NCBI RefSeq assembly: GCF_015277675.1
Contig: NZ_JADHEC010000002.1
Span: 62,001-126,000 of the forward strand
DNA length: 64,000 nucleotides
From: Flavobacterium soyangense
GTDB taxonomy: Bacteria; Bacteroidota; Bacteroidia; Flavobacteriales; Flavobacteriaceae
Reading direction: 5' to 3'
Positions 34,364-43,750 of the stretch are shown in pieces. Both the position numbers and the translations under genes were made by a program. Each line of letters begins with the position of its first letter. The first letter of the stretch is position 1. The notes under the pieces are model-generated. The model was not told the origin of the DNA and did not search any database. It was given only the letters and a program-made list of their open reading frames with translations.

Positions 34364-34371
34364 CAAAAATA
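34364..34371 (-). promoter_or_regulatory. -7 element TATTTTTG for the SPFH gene
   Basis: Exact TAnnTTTG on the minus strand, 39 nt upstream of the ATG at 34324. Confidence 0.5.
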
Positions 34372-34403
34372 CTTTAGGTTTGCTGTTGTTTAATTTCAAT
34401 TTT

Positions 34404-35042
34404 ATGAAAAGATTATATTTTGCTTCTGTTTTTACATTAATTTCAATGACTGCTTTTGCCCAATATGACTATAGAGATTCAAATAGAATAGGAATATTTT
34501 TTGGTATTAACCAATTTACTTTGAACACCAATGATTTTGAGACAAAACCAGGTAGCGGCTGGAACGCCGGTTTGTCAATGCGAGGAAATTACTATGACGA
34601 TTGGGATATGGTTTATGCAATGCAGTTTAGTGAAAACAATTTTTCAGTTACCACAAACAGTGGTTTTATATCTGAAGACACAAATTATAAATTATCTTCT
34701 GCCCAAATATCTTTAATGTTGAGCTATAAAATTATTGAAAACCATTTAAGCTTTGAGTTTGGACCCTTAGTTCAGGTCAATGGAAAATTAAATGTAGAAA
34801 AGGGGAAGGAAAACAATATTATTACAGGAACTACTTTATTAGCCAAAGACATTGTGGATATATCTCAATTTAATTTTTATCCTGTCATAGGAATTACCGC
34901 TGGAGTTCGACACGTTCGTTTGAATATTTCGTATCAATATGGCATAAACAATATGCTGGGAAATTTAAACAACAAGAATTTAGGGTATAGTTTTAAAGGA
35001 AATCCCGGAATATTGAACGGAAACCTGATAATTTATTTATAA
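34404..35042 (+). CDS. PorT-like outer membrane beta-barrel protein
   Basis: 212 residues from the ATG at 34404 (an in-frame TTG at 34380 is less likely because it would put the signal peptide inside). A Sec signal, KRLYFASVFTLISMTAFAQ, precedes eight or so alternating amphipathic strands ending in an aromatic residue (GFKGNPGILNGNLIIYL). This is the small outer-membrane barrel plan of the PorT/OMP_b-brl family in Bacteroidota. No specific function can be read. It is followed by a strong bidirectional terminator. Confidence 0.75.
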   Translation: MKRLYFASVFTLISMTAFAQYDYRDSNRIGIFFGINQFTLNTNDFETKPGSGWNAGLSMRGNYYDDWDMVYAMQFSENNFSVTTNSGFISEDTNYKLSSAQISLMLSYKIIENHLSFEFGPLVQVNGKLNVEKGKENNIITGTTLLAKDIVDISQFNFYPVIGITAGVRHVRLNISYQYGINNMLGNLNNKNLGYSFKGNPGILNGNLIIYL

Positions 35043-35049
35043 AACTAAA

Positions 35050-35082
35050 AAAGCTCCCAGTCTTCAAAAGGCTGGGAGCTTT
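35050..35082. terminator. Bidirectional terminator between the barrel gene and gltX
   Basis: AAAGCTCCCAG (35050-35060) pairs with CTGGGAGCTTT (35072-35082); A and T ends suit both convergent genes. Confidence 0.88.
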
Positions 35083-35099
35083 AAAAACAAAAAACTGTT

Positions 35100-36611
35100 T
35101 TATAAAGAAGTTATTGCTTTTTCAATCCTCTTAATTGTTTCTTCTTTTCCAATGAGTTCCACGATGTCAAATAAATGTGGCCCTTTCAGAGCGCCAACCA
35201 AACTCAATCGAAACGGCTGCATTACTTTTCCCATTCCAATTTCGTTTTTTGTCATCCAATCTTTCACGATGGTTTCAATATTCGCAGCAGTAAAGTCAGT
35301 AATTTCTCCAAGAACTGAAATCAATTCCTGCATCAAAGTTGGCGTTTCTTCTTTCCAATTTTTTCTTGCTTTCTCGTCGTAAGATATCGGGGTCACAAAA
35401 AAGAAGTCGCTCAAATCCCAAAATTCTGAAACGAAATCAGCTCGTTCTTTTATTAGTGAAACTATTTTTGTCAATACATTTTCAGAAACGGTAATGCCCT
35501 TTTCAGCTACAATAGGAGCGAAGCTTTTGGCTAAATCTGCATCATCCTTTTTCATTAAATATTGATGATTGAACCATTTGTTTTTTTCTGGGTCAAATTT
35601 GGCTCCCGCTTTATGAACTCTACTTAAATCGAAAGCTTGTTCTAATTCTTCCAAAGAAAACATTTCTTTTTCGGTTCCGTCATTCCAACCCAATAAGGCT
35701 AAGAAGTTAACCACGGCTTCCGGGAAAAATCCTTTTTCTCTGTAACCTGATGATGTTTCTCCTGAAATTGGATCCTTCCAATTTAATGGAAATACAGGAA
35801 ATCCTAATTTATCTCCGTCTCGTTTTGATAATTTTCCATTTCCAACAGGTTTCATAATCAAAGGTAAATGCGCAAATTCCGGCGCTTCCCATCCAAAGGC
35901 TCGGTATAACATTACGTGTAATGGCATCGAAGGCAACCATTCTTCGCCACGAATCACGTGTGAAGTTTCCATTAAATGATCATCTACAATATTAGCCAAA
36001 TGATAGGTAGGCATTCCGTCACTTTTAAACAAAACTTTGTCGTCAAGAAGATTGGTTTCAAATTTCACTTCGCCTCGAATAATGTCTTGCAAATGCAAAG
36101 TTTCATCAACCGGTGTTTTAAAACGTATGACAAAATCTTCTCCGGCAGCTATTCTTTTAGACGTTTCTGCTGCCGAAATCACCAAAGAAGTGTCTAATTT
36201 TTCTCTATTGTGCCAGTTATAAATAAAAGTTTTGCCTTGTTCTTCGTGTTGTTTTCTTTGTAAATCCAATGCTTCGGCTGTATCAAAAGCATAATATGCA
36301 TTTCCGGAATTGATTAATTCATCGGCATATTGTTTGTATAAATGCTTTCTTTCGGATTGTTTGTAAGGGCCAAATTTTTCGTTTTTCCCGATAGTTTCAT
36401 CAGGCGCAATTCCCAACCATTCAAGGGCTTCCATAATATATTCTTCTGCACCTGGAACAAAACGATTTTGATCCGTGTCTTCAATTCTAAGAAAGAAAAC
36501 ACCATTGTTTTTTTTGGCAAACAAATAATTGAATAAGGCAGTACGAACACCGCCAATATGTAAAGGTCCAGTTGGACTTGGTGCAAAACGCACCCGAACT
36601 TGCTTTGACAT
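35100..36611 (-). CDS. gltX: Glutamate--tRNA ligase
   Basis: 503 residues, class I synthetase. The N-terminus APSPTGPLHIGGVRTALFNY holds the HIGH motif, the KLSKRDGDKLGFPVF loop is the KMSKS equivalent, and the C-terminal helical domain reads the anticodon. It charges tRNA-Glu. It is monocistronic between the shared terminator and an exact -7 promoter element at 36629. With glnS also present in the window, the organism uses direct glutaminylation rather than depending on the transamidation route. Confidence 0.95.
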   Translation of the reverse strand: MSKQVRVRFAPSPTGPLHIGGVRTALFNYLFAKKNNGVFFLRIEDTDQNRFVPGAEEYIMEALEWLGIAPDETIGKNEKFGPYKQSERKHLYKQYADELINSGNAYYAFDTAEALDLQRKQHEEQGKTFIYNWHNREKLDTSLVISAAETSKRIAAGEDFVIRFKTPVDETLHLQDIIRGEVKFETNLLDDKVLFKSDGMPTYHLANIVDDHLMETSHVIRGEEWLPSMPLHVMLYRAFGWEAPEFAHLPLIMKPVGNGKLSKRDGDKLGFPVFPLNWKDPISGETSSGYREKGFFPEAVVNFLALLGWNDGTEKEMFSLEELEQAFDLSRVHKAGAKFDPEKNKWFNHQYLMKKDDADLAKSFAPIVAEKGITVSENVLTKIVSLIKERADFVSEFWDLSDFFFVTPISYDEKARKNWKEETPTLMQELISVLGEITDFTAANIETIVKDWMTKNEIGMGKVMQPFRLSLVGALKGPHLFDIVELIGKEETIKRIEKAITSL

Positions 36612-36628
36612 TTTTGTAATTTTTTTTG

Positions 36629-36636
36629 CAAAGATA
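36629..36636 (-). promoter_or_regulatory. -7 element TATCTTTG for gltX
   Basis: Exact TAnnTTTG on the minus strand, 17 nt upstream of the ATG at 36611. Confidence 0.6.
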
Positions 36637-36776
36637 CAATTTCAATCAGTCAAATTAGAAACTTGAAATCGAGAATAATTTCTGTTTTTTCTTCTGCTAA
36701 TTCGATTAATATTTTTTTAACATTGACAGAATTTAAAAATGGTTACTTTTATCGGTTATATAAAAGATTTTAAAAA

Positions 36777-39700
36777 TTGGAACCGTCAAATATTATTTAT
36801 CAAAAGCTGGAACTTTTCATCAGGAAGTTTTACACTAATGAACTGATTCGAGGAATTATTTTCTTCATCAGTTTGGGATTGTTGTATTTCTTGTTTACGC
36901 TTTTCGTGGAATATTTTCTTTGGCTCAAGCCAATGGGAAGAACATTATTGTTTTGGACTTTTATAGGTGTTGAAATTTTCCTTTTTTTGCGTTTTTTTTT
37001 GTTTCCAATATTTAAATTGTTCAAACTCCAAAAGGGAATTGATTACAAAGAAGCATCTGCGATTATCGGAAATCATTTTACAGAAGTAAACGACAAACTG
37101 ACGAATTTCCTTCAATTGTCAAATGACAAAAATAAATCGGAATTGTTATTGGCTTCGATAGAACAAAAAGCAAATTCATTGCAGCCAATTCCTTTTGGAA
37201 ACGCCATAAACTTTAATATCAATAAGAAGTATTTACCATTGGCGATAATTCCAATTTTGTTTTTTGCTTTCTTTTATGTTTCCGGAAACAGTAAAATACT
37301 TTCTCAAAGTTTGAATAGGGTGGTGCATTTTCAAGACCAGTTTTTTCCTCCTGCACCATTTCAATTTATTGTATTAAACAACAATTTACAAACCGAACAA
37401 AATAAAGATTTTATCATTAGAGTTAAAACCGAAGGGAAAATAGTTCCTGAAAATGTGATGATTTTCATTGGTAACGAAAGTTACTTCATGGAAACAAATA
37501 AAGAGGGTGAATTTCAATATAAAATTGAAAAACCAACATCGAACATTTCGTTTCACGTGGAAGCTAATGCTGTTTCTTCTTCAAATTATGAATTGAATGT
37601 AATTACCGTTCCATCAATTGCAAATTTTGAAATGCAGTTGAATTTTCCGTCTTATTTGAATAAAAAGCCTGAAATTATAAATGGAAATGGGAATGCTATT
37701 ATTCCGGAAGGAACTCGTGTTACTTGGAAAATCAAAACTTTGGCAACGCAAAATGTGGTTTGGAAAGATTTGACTTTTAATTTTCCTTTTTCCAAGTCCG
37801 AAAATGATTTTACTTTATCGAAATTACTTTTTCAAAATATAGAATACCAAATTCTTACATCGAATGCTAAAGTAAAGAATTATGAAAAATTAGATTATCA
37901 GATTTCTGTAATCAAAGATCAATTTCCAACAATCAAAGTAAACTACGCTCCTGATAGTCTTAAAATGGACAAAAACTATGTTTTAGGACAAATAACGGAT
38001 GATTATGGATTGTCTAAACTTCAGGTGGTATATTATCCTAAAAACAAACCAGAATCGGTTAAGCGGGGGACGATTGTTGTAAAGGCTAGTCTTTATGACC
38101 AGTTTGTTTTTGTTTTTCCAAGTTCACTTCCAGTCGAGCAAGGTGTTTCTTATGAATATTATTTTGAAGTTTTCGACAATGATGCTATTCATAATTTTAA
38201 AAGTACCAAGTCTTCTGTTTTTTCGAATCGTATCGCAACTGATGATGAAATAAAAAATCAAGATTTGCAACAGCAAAACGACAACATTAATAGTTTAGAA
38301 AAATCTTTAAAAAATCAAGACAAGCAAATTTCAGAGATGGATAAATTGCAAAAGTCAGGAAAGGAAAAAGAAACTCTTGAATTTAAATACCAACAAAAAA
38401 TAAATGATTTCATTAAACGTCAAAATCAGCAAGATAAAATGATGAAAGATTTTGCAGGGAAAATGAAAGATAATCTTGACAAAACTAAAACAGATAAAAA
38501 TGATGATTTCAAACAGGAACTGCAAAAACGATTAGATAATATCGATAAAGATTTAGAGAAAAATAAAAAATTATTAGACGAACTTAAGGAACTGAATGAT
38601 AAAATCCAGAAAGAAGACTTGATGGAAAAAATGGATAAGTTTAAACAAAATGCAAAAAACCAAACTAAGAGTTTGGAACAATTAGTTGAACTTACCAAGA
38701 AATATTATGTTCAAAAAAAAGCTGAACAACTAAAAGACAAATTAGATAAACTTTCAGAAAAGCAAGAAGATTTGTCAAATAAAGACAAGGAAAATAACGT
38801 CGAGAACCAAGACAAAATCAACAAAGAATTTGACAAAATTCAAGAAGATTTACAAGATTTGAAAAAAGAAAATAAAGAACTTAAGAAGCCTTTGGATATT
38901 CCAAGTGACGCAGCAGAGCAAAAAAGGATAGATGAGGATTTGAAAAAAGCTTCGGATGAATTGCAGAAAGATAAAAAAGCATCTGCTAAACCAAAGCAAA
39001 AAAGTGCTGCCAAGAAAATGAAACAAATGTCCCAAAAAATGAAACAAAGTATGGAAGGTGGCGAAATGGAGCAACTTGAAGAAGACATTGCTATGTTGCG
39101 TCAAATTCTGGATAACTTATTGGCTTTTTCGTTTTCTCAAGAAGATTTAATGGATAAATTTAAAAGTTCAAAAATTGGTTCCCCGGCATTTAATAAAAAT
39201 CTTAAAATTCAGCAAGATTTAAAATTACAATTCAAACACATTGATGACAGCTTATTTGCATTGTCCTTACGCAATCCTAAAATTGGAGAAAATATCACCA
39301 AAGAAATTGGAAATGCTCAATATAATTTGGATAAATCATTAGAGACTTTGGCAGATGCCCAGATTCCAAAAGGAGTTTCCCACCAGCAATATACCGTTTC
39401 TTCTGCAAATAAATTGGCAGACTTTTTATCTGATCTTTTGAATAATATGCAAATGTCGATGTCAGGAGAAGGTCAAGGAAAACCAAAACCCGGTCAAGGT
39501 GAGGGAATGCAATTGTCAGATATTATAAAAAAACAAGAAGGTCTTGCTGATAAGATGAAAGACGGAATGAAAAAAGGTCAAAAGCCAGGTCATGGAAAAG
39601 AAGGAGATAAAGGGAAAGAAGGTAAGAAACTTGATTCCAATGGAGAAAACGGTGAAGATGGAGAAGGAGATGCTCAGGCCATAATGGAAATTTATAAAGA

Positions 39701-40073
39701 GCAAAAACAACTGCGAGAAGGTTTGCAAAATGAATTGAATAAGCAAGGAATTGGCGGGAGTGGTCAGATTGCTTCAGAACAAATGAAGGAGATTGAAAAG
39801 CAATTGTTGAACAAAGGTTTTAAGAATGAAACCTTGCAAAGAATCTTGAATGTGAAACAAGAATTGTTAAAACTAAACACTGCAATTCAACAACAAGGAC
39901 AAGAAAATAAGCGCCAATCGGAGACTAATATAAAAGAGTTTACAAGCCAATCTAAACCGTTGCCGCCTGCATTATTGGATTATTTAAACAGTATAGAAAT
40001 ATTAAATAGACAATCCTTACCTTTGCGCTCGAATTTTAATCAAAAAGTTCAAGAATATTTTAATAAAAAATGA
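36777..40073 (+). CDS. DUF4175 large membrane-anchored coiled-coil protein
   Basis: 1098 residues. Three N-terminal transmembrane helices (about residues 20-45, 55-80 and 150-170), an extracytoplasmic beta-rich middle region, then a very long Lys/Glu/Asp/Gln-rich coiled coil (about 500-780) and a Gly/Lys-rich low-complexity stretch (GEGQGKPKPGQGEG). This is the Bacteroidota DUF4175 plan; role unknown, thought to act in the envelope. The start is a TTG at 36777, since no in-frame ATG precedes the first conserved helix. Its stop overlaps the ybeY start (ATGA). A weak parS-like sequence lies inside at 37549-37564. Confidence 0.85.
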   Translation: MEPSNIIYQKLELFIRKFYTNELIRGIIFFISLGLLYFLFTLFVEYFLWLKPMGRTLLFWTFIGVEIFLFLRFFLFPIFKLFKLQKGIDYKEASAIIGNHFTEVNDKLTNFLQLSNDKNKSELLLASIEQKANSLQPIPFGNAINFNINKKYLPLAIIPILFFAFFYVSGNSKILSQSLNRVVHFQDQFFPPAPFQFIVLNNNLQTEQNKDFIIRVKTEGKIVPENVMIFIGNESYFMETNKEGEFQYKIEKPTSNISFHVEANAVSSSNYELNVITVPSIANFEMQLNFPSYLNKKPEIINGNGNAIIPEGTRVTWKIKTLATQNVVWKDLTFNFPFSKSENDFTLSKLLFQNIEYQILTSNAKVKNYEKLDYQISVIKDQFPTIKVNYAPDSLKMDKNYVLGQITDDYGLSKLQVVYYPKNKPESVKRGTIVVKASLYDQFVFVFPSSLPVEQGVSYEYYFEVFDNDAIHNFKSTKSSVFSNRIATDDEIKNQDLQQQNDNINSLEKSLKNQDKQISEMDKLQKSGKEKETLEFKYQQKINDFIKRQNQQDKMMKDFAGKMKDNLDKTKTDKNDDFKQELQKRLDNIDKDLEKNKKLLDELKELNDKIQKEDLMEKMDKFKQNAKNQTKSLEQLVELTKKYYVQKKAEQLKDKLDKLSEKQEDLSNKDKENNVENQDKINKEFDKIQEDLQDLKKENKELKKPLDIPSDAAEQKRIDEDLKKASDELQKDKKASAKPKQKSAAKKMKQMSQKMKQSMEGGEMEQLEEDIAMLRQILDNLLAFSFSQEDLMDKFKSSKIGSPAFNKNLKIQQDLKLQFKHIDDSLFALSLRNPKIGENITKEIGNAQYNLDKSLETLADAQIPKGVSHQQYTVSSANKLADFLSDLLNNMQMSMSGEGQGKPKPGQGEGMQLSDIIKKQEGLADKMKDGMKKGQKPGHGKEGDKGKEGKKLDSNGENGEDGEGDAQAIMEIYKEQKQLREGLQNELNKQGIGGSGQIASEQMKEIEKQLLNKGFKNETLQRILNVKQELLKLNTAIQQQGQENKRQSETNIKEFTSQSKPLPPALLDYLNSIEILNRQSLPLRSNFNQKVQEYFNKK
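37549..37564 (+). promoter_or_regulatory. Degenerate parS-like sequence
   Basis: CGTTTCACGTGGAAGC matches the two perfect copies downstream at 13 of 16 positions and keeps the CACGTG core with GTTT and GAA arms. It is inside the DUF4175 gene, so coding constraint may explain it. Confidence 0.3.
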
Positions 40074-40489
40074 TCAACTTTAATTACGAAACCGAATTTC
40101 TCCTAGATAATGAAGAAGCAATTGCTAATTGGATTTCTAGTGTAATCACGTCAGAAAGCAAGAAAGAGGGAGAGATAAATTACATCTTTTGCGATGACGA
40201 TTATTTGCATAATATAAACGTTGAGCATTTAGGTCACGATACTTTAACTGACATTATCAGTTTTGATTATTGTATTGGAAACGAAATTCACGGTGATGTT
40301 TTTGTTTCTGTCGAAAGAGTGAAAGACAACGCTCTTGATTTTAATGTCTCATTTGACAATGAATTGAAACGCGTTCTTGTTCATGGTATTTTACATTATT
40401 GTGGGTACACGGACAAAGCCGAAAAGGACAAGGTTTTAATGAGAAATAAAGAGGATGAAAAATTAGCTATGTTTCACGTGGAACAATAG
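40070..40489 (+). CDS. ybeY: Endoribonuclease YbeY (rRNA maturation)
   Basis: 139 residues. The zinc site is HGILHYCGYTDKAEKD (HGxLHxxGYxD...), the UPF0054 signature. YbeY trims the 3' end of 16S rRNA and takes part in ribosome quality control. The start overlaps the DUF4175 stop by 4 bp (ATGA). The last codons, reading MFHVEQ then stop, are written by a parS-like 16-mer at 40470-40485, so the protein end and a partition site share the same DNA. Confidence 0.93.
   Translation: MINFNYETEFLLDNEEAIANWISSVITSESKKEGEINYIFCDDDYLHNINVEHLGHDTLTDIISFDYCIGNEIHGDVFVSVERVKDNALDFNVSFDNELKRVLVHGILHYCGYTDKAEKDKVLMRNKEDEKLAMFHVEQ
40470..40485. promoter_or_regulatory. parS: parS-like centromere site 1 (within ybeY 3' end)
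   Basis: TGTTTCACGTGGAACA, which is the reverse complement of the classic Bacillus ParB/Spo0J site TGTTCCACGTGAAACA, 16 of 16. It overlaps the codons for the last six residues of YbeY. Confidence 0.9.
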
Positions 40490-40513
40490 CAAATATTTTT
40501 TATTAATAATAAT

Positions 40514-40529
40514 TGTTTCACGTGGAACA
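40514..40529. promoter_or_regulatory. parS: parS-like centromere site 2 (ybeY-mnmG spacer)
   Basis: TGTTTCACGTGGAACA, identical to site 1 and in the same orientation, 44 bp downstream of it, 63 bp before the mnmG ATG. Confidence 0.92.
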
Positions 40530-40591
40530 AAAACACTAAATTTTGATTCAGCAAAACAATCCTGAATCATAAATTCCAAATCTCAAATAAA

Positions 40592-42463
40592 ATGTTTCAA
40601 GAAGAATATGATGTAATTGTAGTTGGTGCCGGACACGCTGGTTGCGAGGCTGCTGCTGCTGCTGCCAATTTAGGTTCGACAACCTTGTTGGTTACAATGA
40701 GTTTGCAAAACATTGCTCAAATGTCTTGCAACCCTGCAATGGGAGGAATTGCAAAGGGACAAATCGTTCGTGAGATTGATGCGCTTGGCGGTTATTCAGG
40801 TATTGTTTCAGATAAAACTGCTATTCAATTCAAGATGTTGAACAAATCAAAAGGTCCTGCAATGTGGTCGCCAAGGGTTCAAAGTGATCGAATGCGTTTT
40901 TCCGAAGAATGGAGATTGATGCTCGAAGGAACACCAAATCTTGATTTTTACCAAGAAATGGTCAAAGGTTTAATCATTGAAAACGGCAAAATAAAAGGAA
41001 TCAAAACAGCGCTTGGAGTCGAAATTAAATCTAAATCGGTGGTGTTGACCAATGGAACTTTTCTGAATGGTTTGATTCATATTGGTGAAAAACAATTTGG
41101 CGGTGGAAGAGCAGGGGAGAGTGCAGCTTACGGAATTACCGAAGATTTAGTTAATGCAGGATTTCAAGCCGGAAGAATGAAGACGGGAACACCACCTAGA
41201 GTTGATGGCCGTTCTTTGGATTTTTCTAAAATGAATGAGGAAAAGGGAGATGCGAAGCCAGATAAATTTTCGTATTCTGATCAAACCTCACCTTTGATTC
41301 ATCAAAGATCGTGTCATATGACATATACTTCGCTTGAAGTTCATAATATTTTAAGAGAAGGTTTTGATCGTTCGCCAATGTTTAATGGCAGAATCCAATC
41401 TCTTGGTCCAAGATATTGTCCATCTATTGAAGATAAAATTAATCGTTTTGCCGATAAAGATAGACATCAATTATTTGTAGAACCTGAGGGTTGGAATACT
41501 TGTGAGGTTTATGTAAACGGTTTTTCCACTTCACTTCCTGAAGACATTCAGTTTAAAGCTTTGCGTTCTGTAGTTGGATTTGAAAAGGTGAAGTTTTTCC
41601 GTCCAGGATACGCAATTGAGTACGATTATTTTCCACCAACACAATTAAAACACACCTTGGAAACTAAGTTAATTGAAGGATTGTATTTTGCAGGACAAAT
41701 AAATGGAACTACAGGATATGAAGAAGCTGCTTCTCAAGGATTAATGGCTGGAATTAATGCCGCATTAAAAGTTCAGGAAAAAGCACCACTTATCCTAAAA
41801 AGAGACGAAGCTTATATTGGTGTTTTAATCGATGATTTAATTACCAAAGGAACCGAAGAGCCTTACAGAATGTTTACCTCTCGTGCTGAGTTTAGAACTT
41901 TATTGCGTCAGGATAATGCCGATTTTAGATTGACGCCAATGTCTTATGAAATAGGATTGGCTTCTGAAAAGCGTTTGCGTCGAATGGAACACAAATTGAA
42001 TGAATCTGAAAAAATGGTGGCCTTTTTCAAAGAAACCAGTGTTACTATGGCCGAAGCCAATCCGATTTTGGAATCAAAGGATACCGCTTTAATTTCGCAA
42101 GGCGATAAAATGTTTAAAGTATTCTCTCGTCCGCAAATCGATTTGGAAGATATAATTAAGTTCGAAAAGGTTGCGACTTATGTAGTGGAAAATAATCTAG
42201 ATCAGGAAATCTTGGAACAAGCCGAAATTCAAGTAAAATATTCGGGTTATATAGAAAAGGAACGCAACAACGCCAATAAATTGACTCGTTTAGAAGATGT
42301 TAAAATCCCTGAAAATTTTGATTACAATAAAATAAAATCAATGTCTATTGAAGCGAAACAAAAATTGAGCAAGATTCGTCCTGTCACCATTTCACAAGCT
42401 TCAAGAATCAGCGGTGTTTCACCAAGCGATGTTTCCGTATTGTTGATTTATATGGGAAGATAA
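40592..42463 (+). CDS. mnmG: tRNA U34 carboxymethylaminomethyl-modifying subunit MnmG (GidA)
   Basis: 623 residues. With MnmE it installs the cmnm5 modification at wobble U34 using FAD and folate. The N-terminal FAD site is DVIVVGAGHAGCEAAAAAAN, followed by SCNPAMGGIAKGQIVREIDAL, the GRAGE and RMKTGTPPR motifs, and the C-terminal helical domain that contacts MnmE and tRNA. The start at 40592 fits the family. It is bracketed by parS-like sites upstream (two) and downstream (one); mnmG is often close to the replication origin. Confidence 0.96.
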   Translation: MFQEEYDVIVVGAGHAGCEAAAAAANLGSTTLLVTMSLQNIAQMSCNPAMGGIAKGQIVREIDALGGYSGIVSDKTAIQFKMLNKSKGPAMWSPRVQSDRMRFSEEWRLMLEGTPNLDFYQEMVKGLIIENGKIKGIKTALGVEIKSKSVVLTNGTFLNGLIHIGEKQFGGGRAGESAAYGITEDLVNAGFQAGRMKTGTPPRVDGRSLDFSKMNEEKGDAKPDKFSYSDQTSPLIHQRSCHMTYTSLEVHNILREGFDRSPMFNGRIQSLGPRYCPSIEDKINRFADKDRHQLFVEPEGWNTCEVYVNGFSTSLPEDIQFKALRSVVGFEKVKFFRPGYAIEYDYFPPTQLKHTLETKLIEGLYFAGQINGTTGYEEAASQGLMAGINAALKVQEKAPLILKRDEAYIGVLIDDLITKGTEEPYRMFTSRAEFRTLLRQDNADFRLTPMSYEIGLASEKRLRRMEHKLNESEKMVAFFKETSVTMAEANPILESKDTALISQGDKMFKVFSRPQIDLEDIIKFEKVATYVVENNLDQEILEQAEIQVKYSGYIEKERNNANKLTRLEDVKIPENFDYNKIKSMSIEAKQKLSKIRPVTISQASRISGVSPSDVSVLLIYMGR

Positions 42464-42548
42464 AATTTATGATTGCAGATTTATGATTAACGATTTTTTT
42501 ATTTAAATCTTCAATCAAGAATCATTTATCGGCAATGTTAAATTATTT

Positions 42549-42564
42549 TGTTCCACGTGAAACT
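42549..42564. promoter_or_regulatory. parS: parS-like centromere site 3 (downstream of mnmG)
   Basis: TGTTCCACGTGAAACT, the opposite orientation to sites 1 and 2 and one base off the 16-mer. It lies in the spacer between mnmG and the methyltransferase gene, 2.0 kb from site 2. Confidence 0.85.
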
Positions 42565-42618
42565 ACTTTGTGAAGACCTAGTATTATTGAGAATTTTAAA
42601 AAAGAATATTATAAATAA

Positions 42619-43467
42619 ATGGATATTTCAAACAAAAAACATTTTCTTACTGTAAAAGATTATTCGGTTTCAAAAGAAACTTTCGATTTATATCACGACG
42701 AAACTTTGGATATGCTAATTACGTATCCACAACCTAGTTTAGAAAATTTGGGTAAATATTACGAAAGTGAAGATTATATTTCCCATACGGACAACAAACG
42801 CTCTTTGTTTGAAAAATTATATCATTTTATAAAAAGTATTGCTTTAAAAAACAAACTCAATTTAATAAACTCGCTTCAACCCAATAAAGGAAAGATTCTT
42901 GATATTGGAGCTGGAACCGGAGAATTTTTGTCGGTTGCAAAAAATGACGGTTGGCAAATAATAGGAGTAGAACCTAGCGCCAGAGCAAAATCTATTGCGA
43001 TGAATAAAGGGATCTCTTTTGTAGAACAAACTAGCGAACTAAAAAATAATTCTTTTGACATAATTTCGATGTGGCACGTTCTAGAACACGTTCCAGATTT
43101 AGATAAACAAATTAAAGAATTGAAACGATTGTTAAAACCAACTGGAACTTTAATTATTGCGGTTCCAAATTTTAAATCTTTTGACGCAAAACATTATGGA
43201 AAATTTTGGGCGGCATACGATGTGCCGATTCACTTTTGGCATTTTTCGAAAACGGCCATAAAATTGCTTTTCGAAAAAGAAGAAATGAAATTGGAAAAAG
43301 TGCTCCCAATGAAATTTGATCCTTTTTATGTGAGTTTGCTTTCAGAAAAATACAAATCCGGTAAAATGAATTTTATCAAAGCTTTTTTCATTGGATTACA
43401 ATCCAATTGGAAGGCAAAAGAGAATTTTGAATATTCTTCACACATTTACATCATAAAAAATAACTAA
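42619..43467 (+). CDS. Class I SAM-dependent methyltransferase
   Basis: 282 residues. The Rossmann core begins at GKILDIGAGTGEFLSVA (motif I, SAM binding), with the acidic residue in GWQIIGVEPS as motif II, SFDIISMWHVLEHVPDL as motif post-II and LKPTGTLIIAVPNFKSFDAKHYG. This WHVLEH pattern is usual in the Methyltransf_11/23 group. The target (small molecule, lipid or sugar) is not visible. It follows mnmG by 155 bp with a parS-like site between, so a shared transcript is uncertain. Confidence 0.85.
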   Translation: MDISNKKHFLTVKDYSVSKETFDLYHDETLDMLITYPQPSLENLGKYYESEDYISHTDNKRSLFEKLYHFIKSIALKNKLNLINSLQPNKGKILDIGAGTGEFLSVAKNDGWQIIGVEPSARAKSIAMNKGISFVEQTSELKNNSFDIISMWHVLEHVPDLDKQIKELKRLLKPTGTLIIAVPNFKSFDAKHYGKFWAAYDVPIHFWHFSKTAIKLLFEKEEMKLEKVLPMKFDPFYVSLLSEKYKSGKMNFIKAFFIGLQSNWKAKENFEYSSHIYIIKNN

Positions 43468-43672
43468 ATTTGATTTTAAGCCCATTTAAACGCCTTTTTT
43501 ACCATTAATCAACACTCGTATCGAAAGTTTAGACAAAATTCTTTATTCAAAGCCTAATGAGTCCGATTTTGATAATCATAATTTATAAAACAATTAATTC
43601 TGATAACAAATACTTATATCATAAATATTACTGCATTTTTCCAACTTTATGACAATGCTATTTATTTTTTTA

Positions 43673-43680
43673 TATTTTTG
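43673..43680 (+). promoter_or_regulatory. -7 element TATTTTTG for the OmpH-like gene
   Basis: Exact TAnnTTTG. It lies downstream of an in-frame ATG at 43649, so the protein must start at a later codon. Confidence 0.55.
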
Positions 43681-43750
43681 TTATCAATTCTTAAAAATTA
43701 GAAAAAAAACCAAAATGAAATCAAAAATTCACGAATACCCAAAAACAAAT

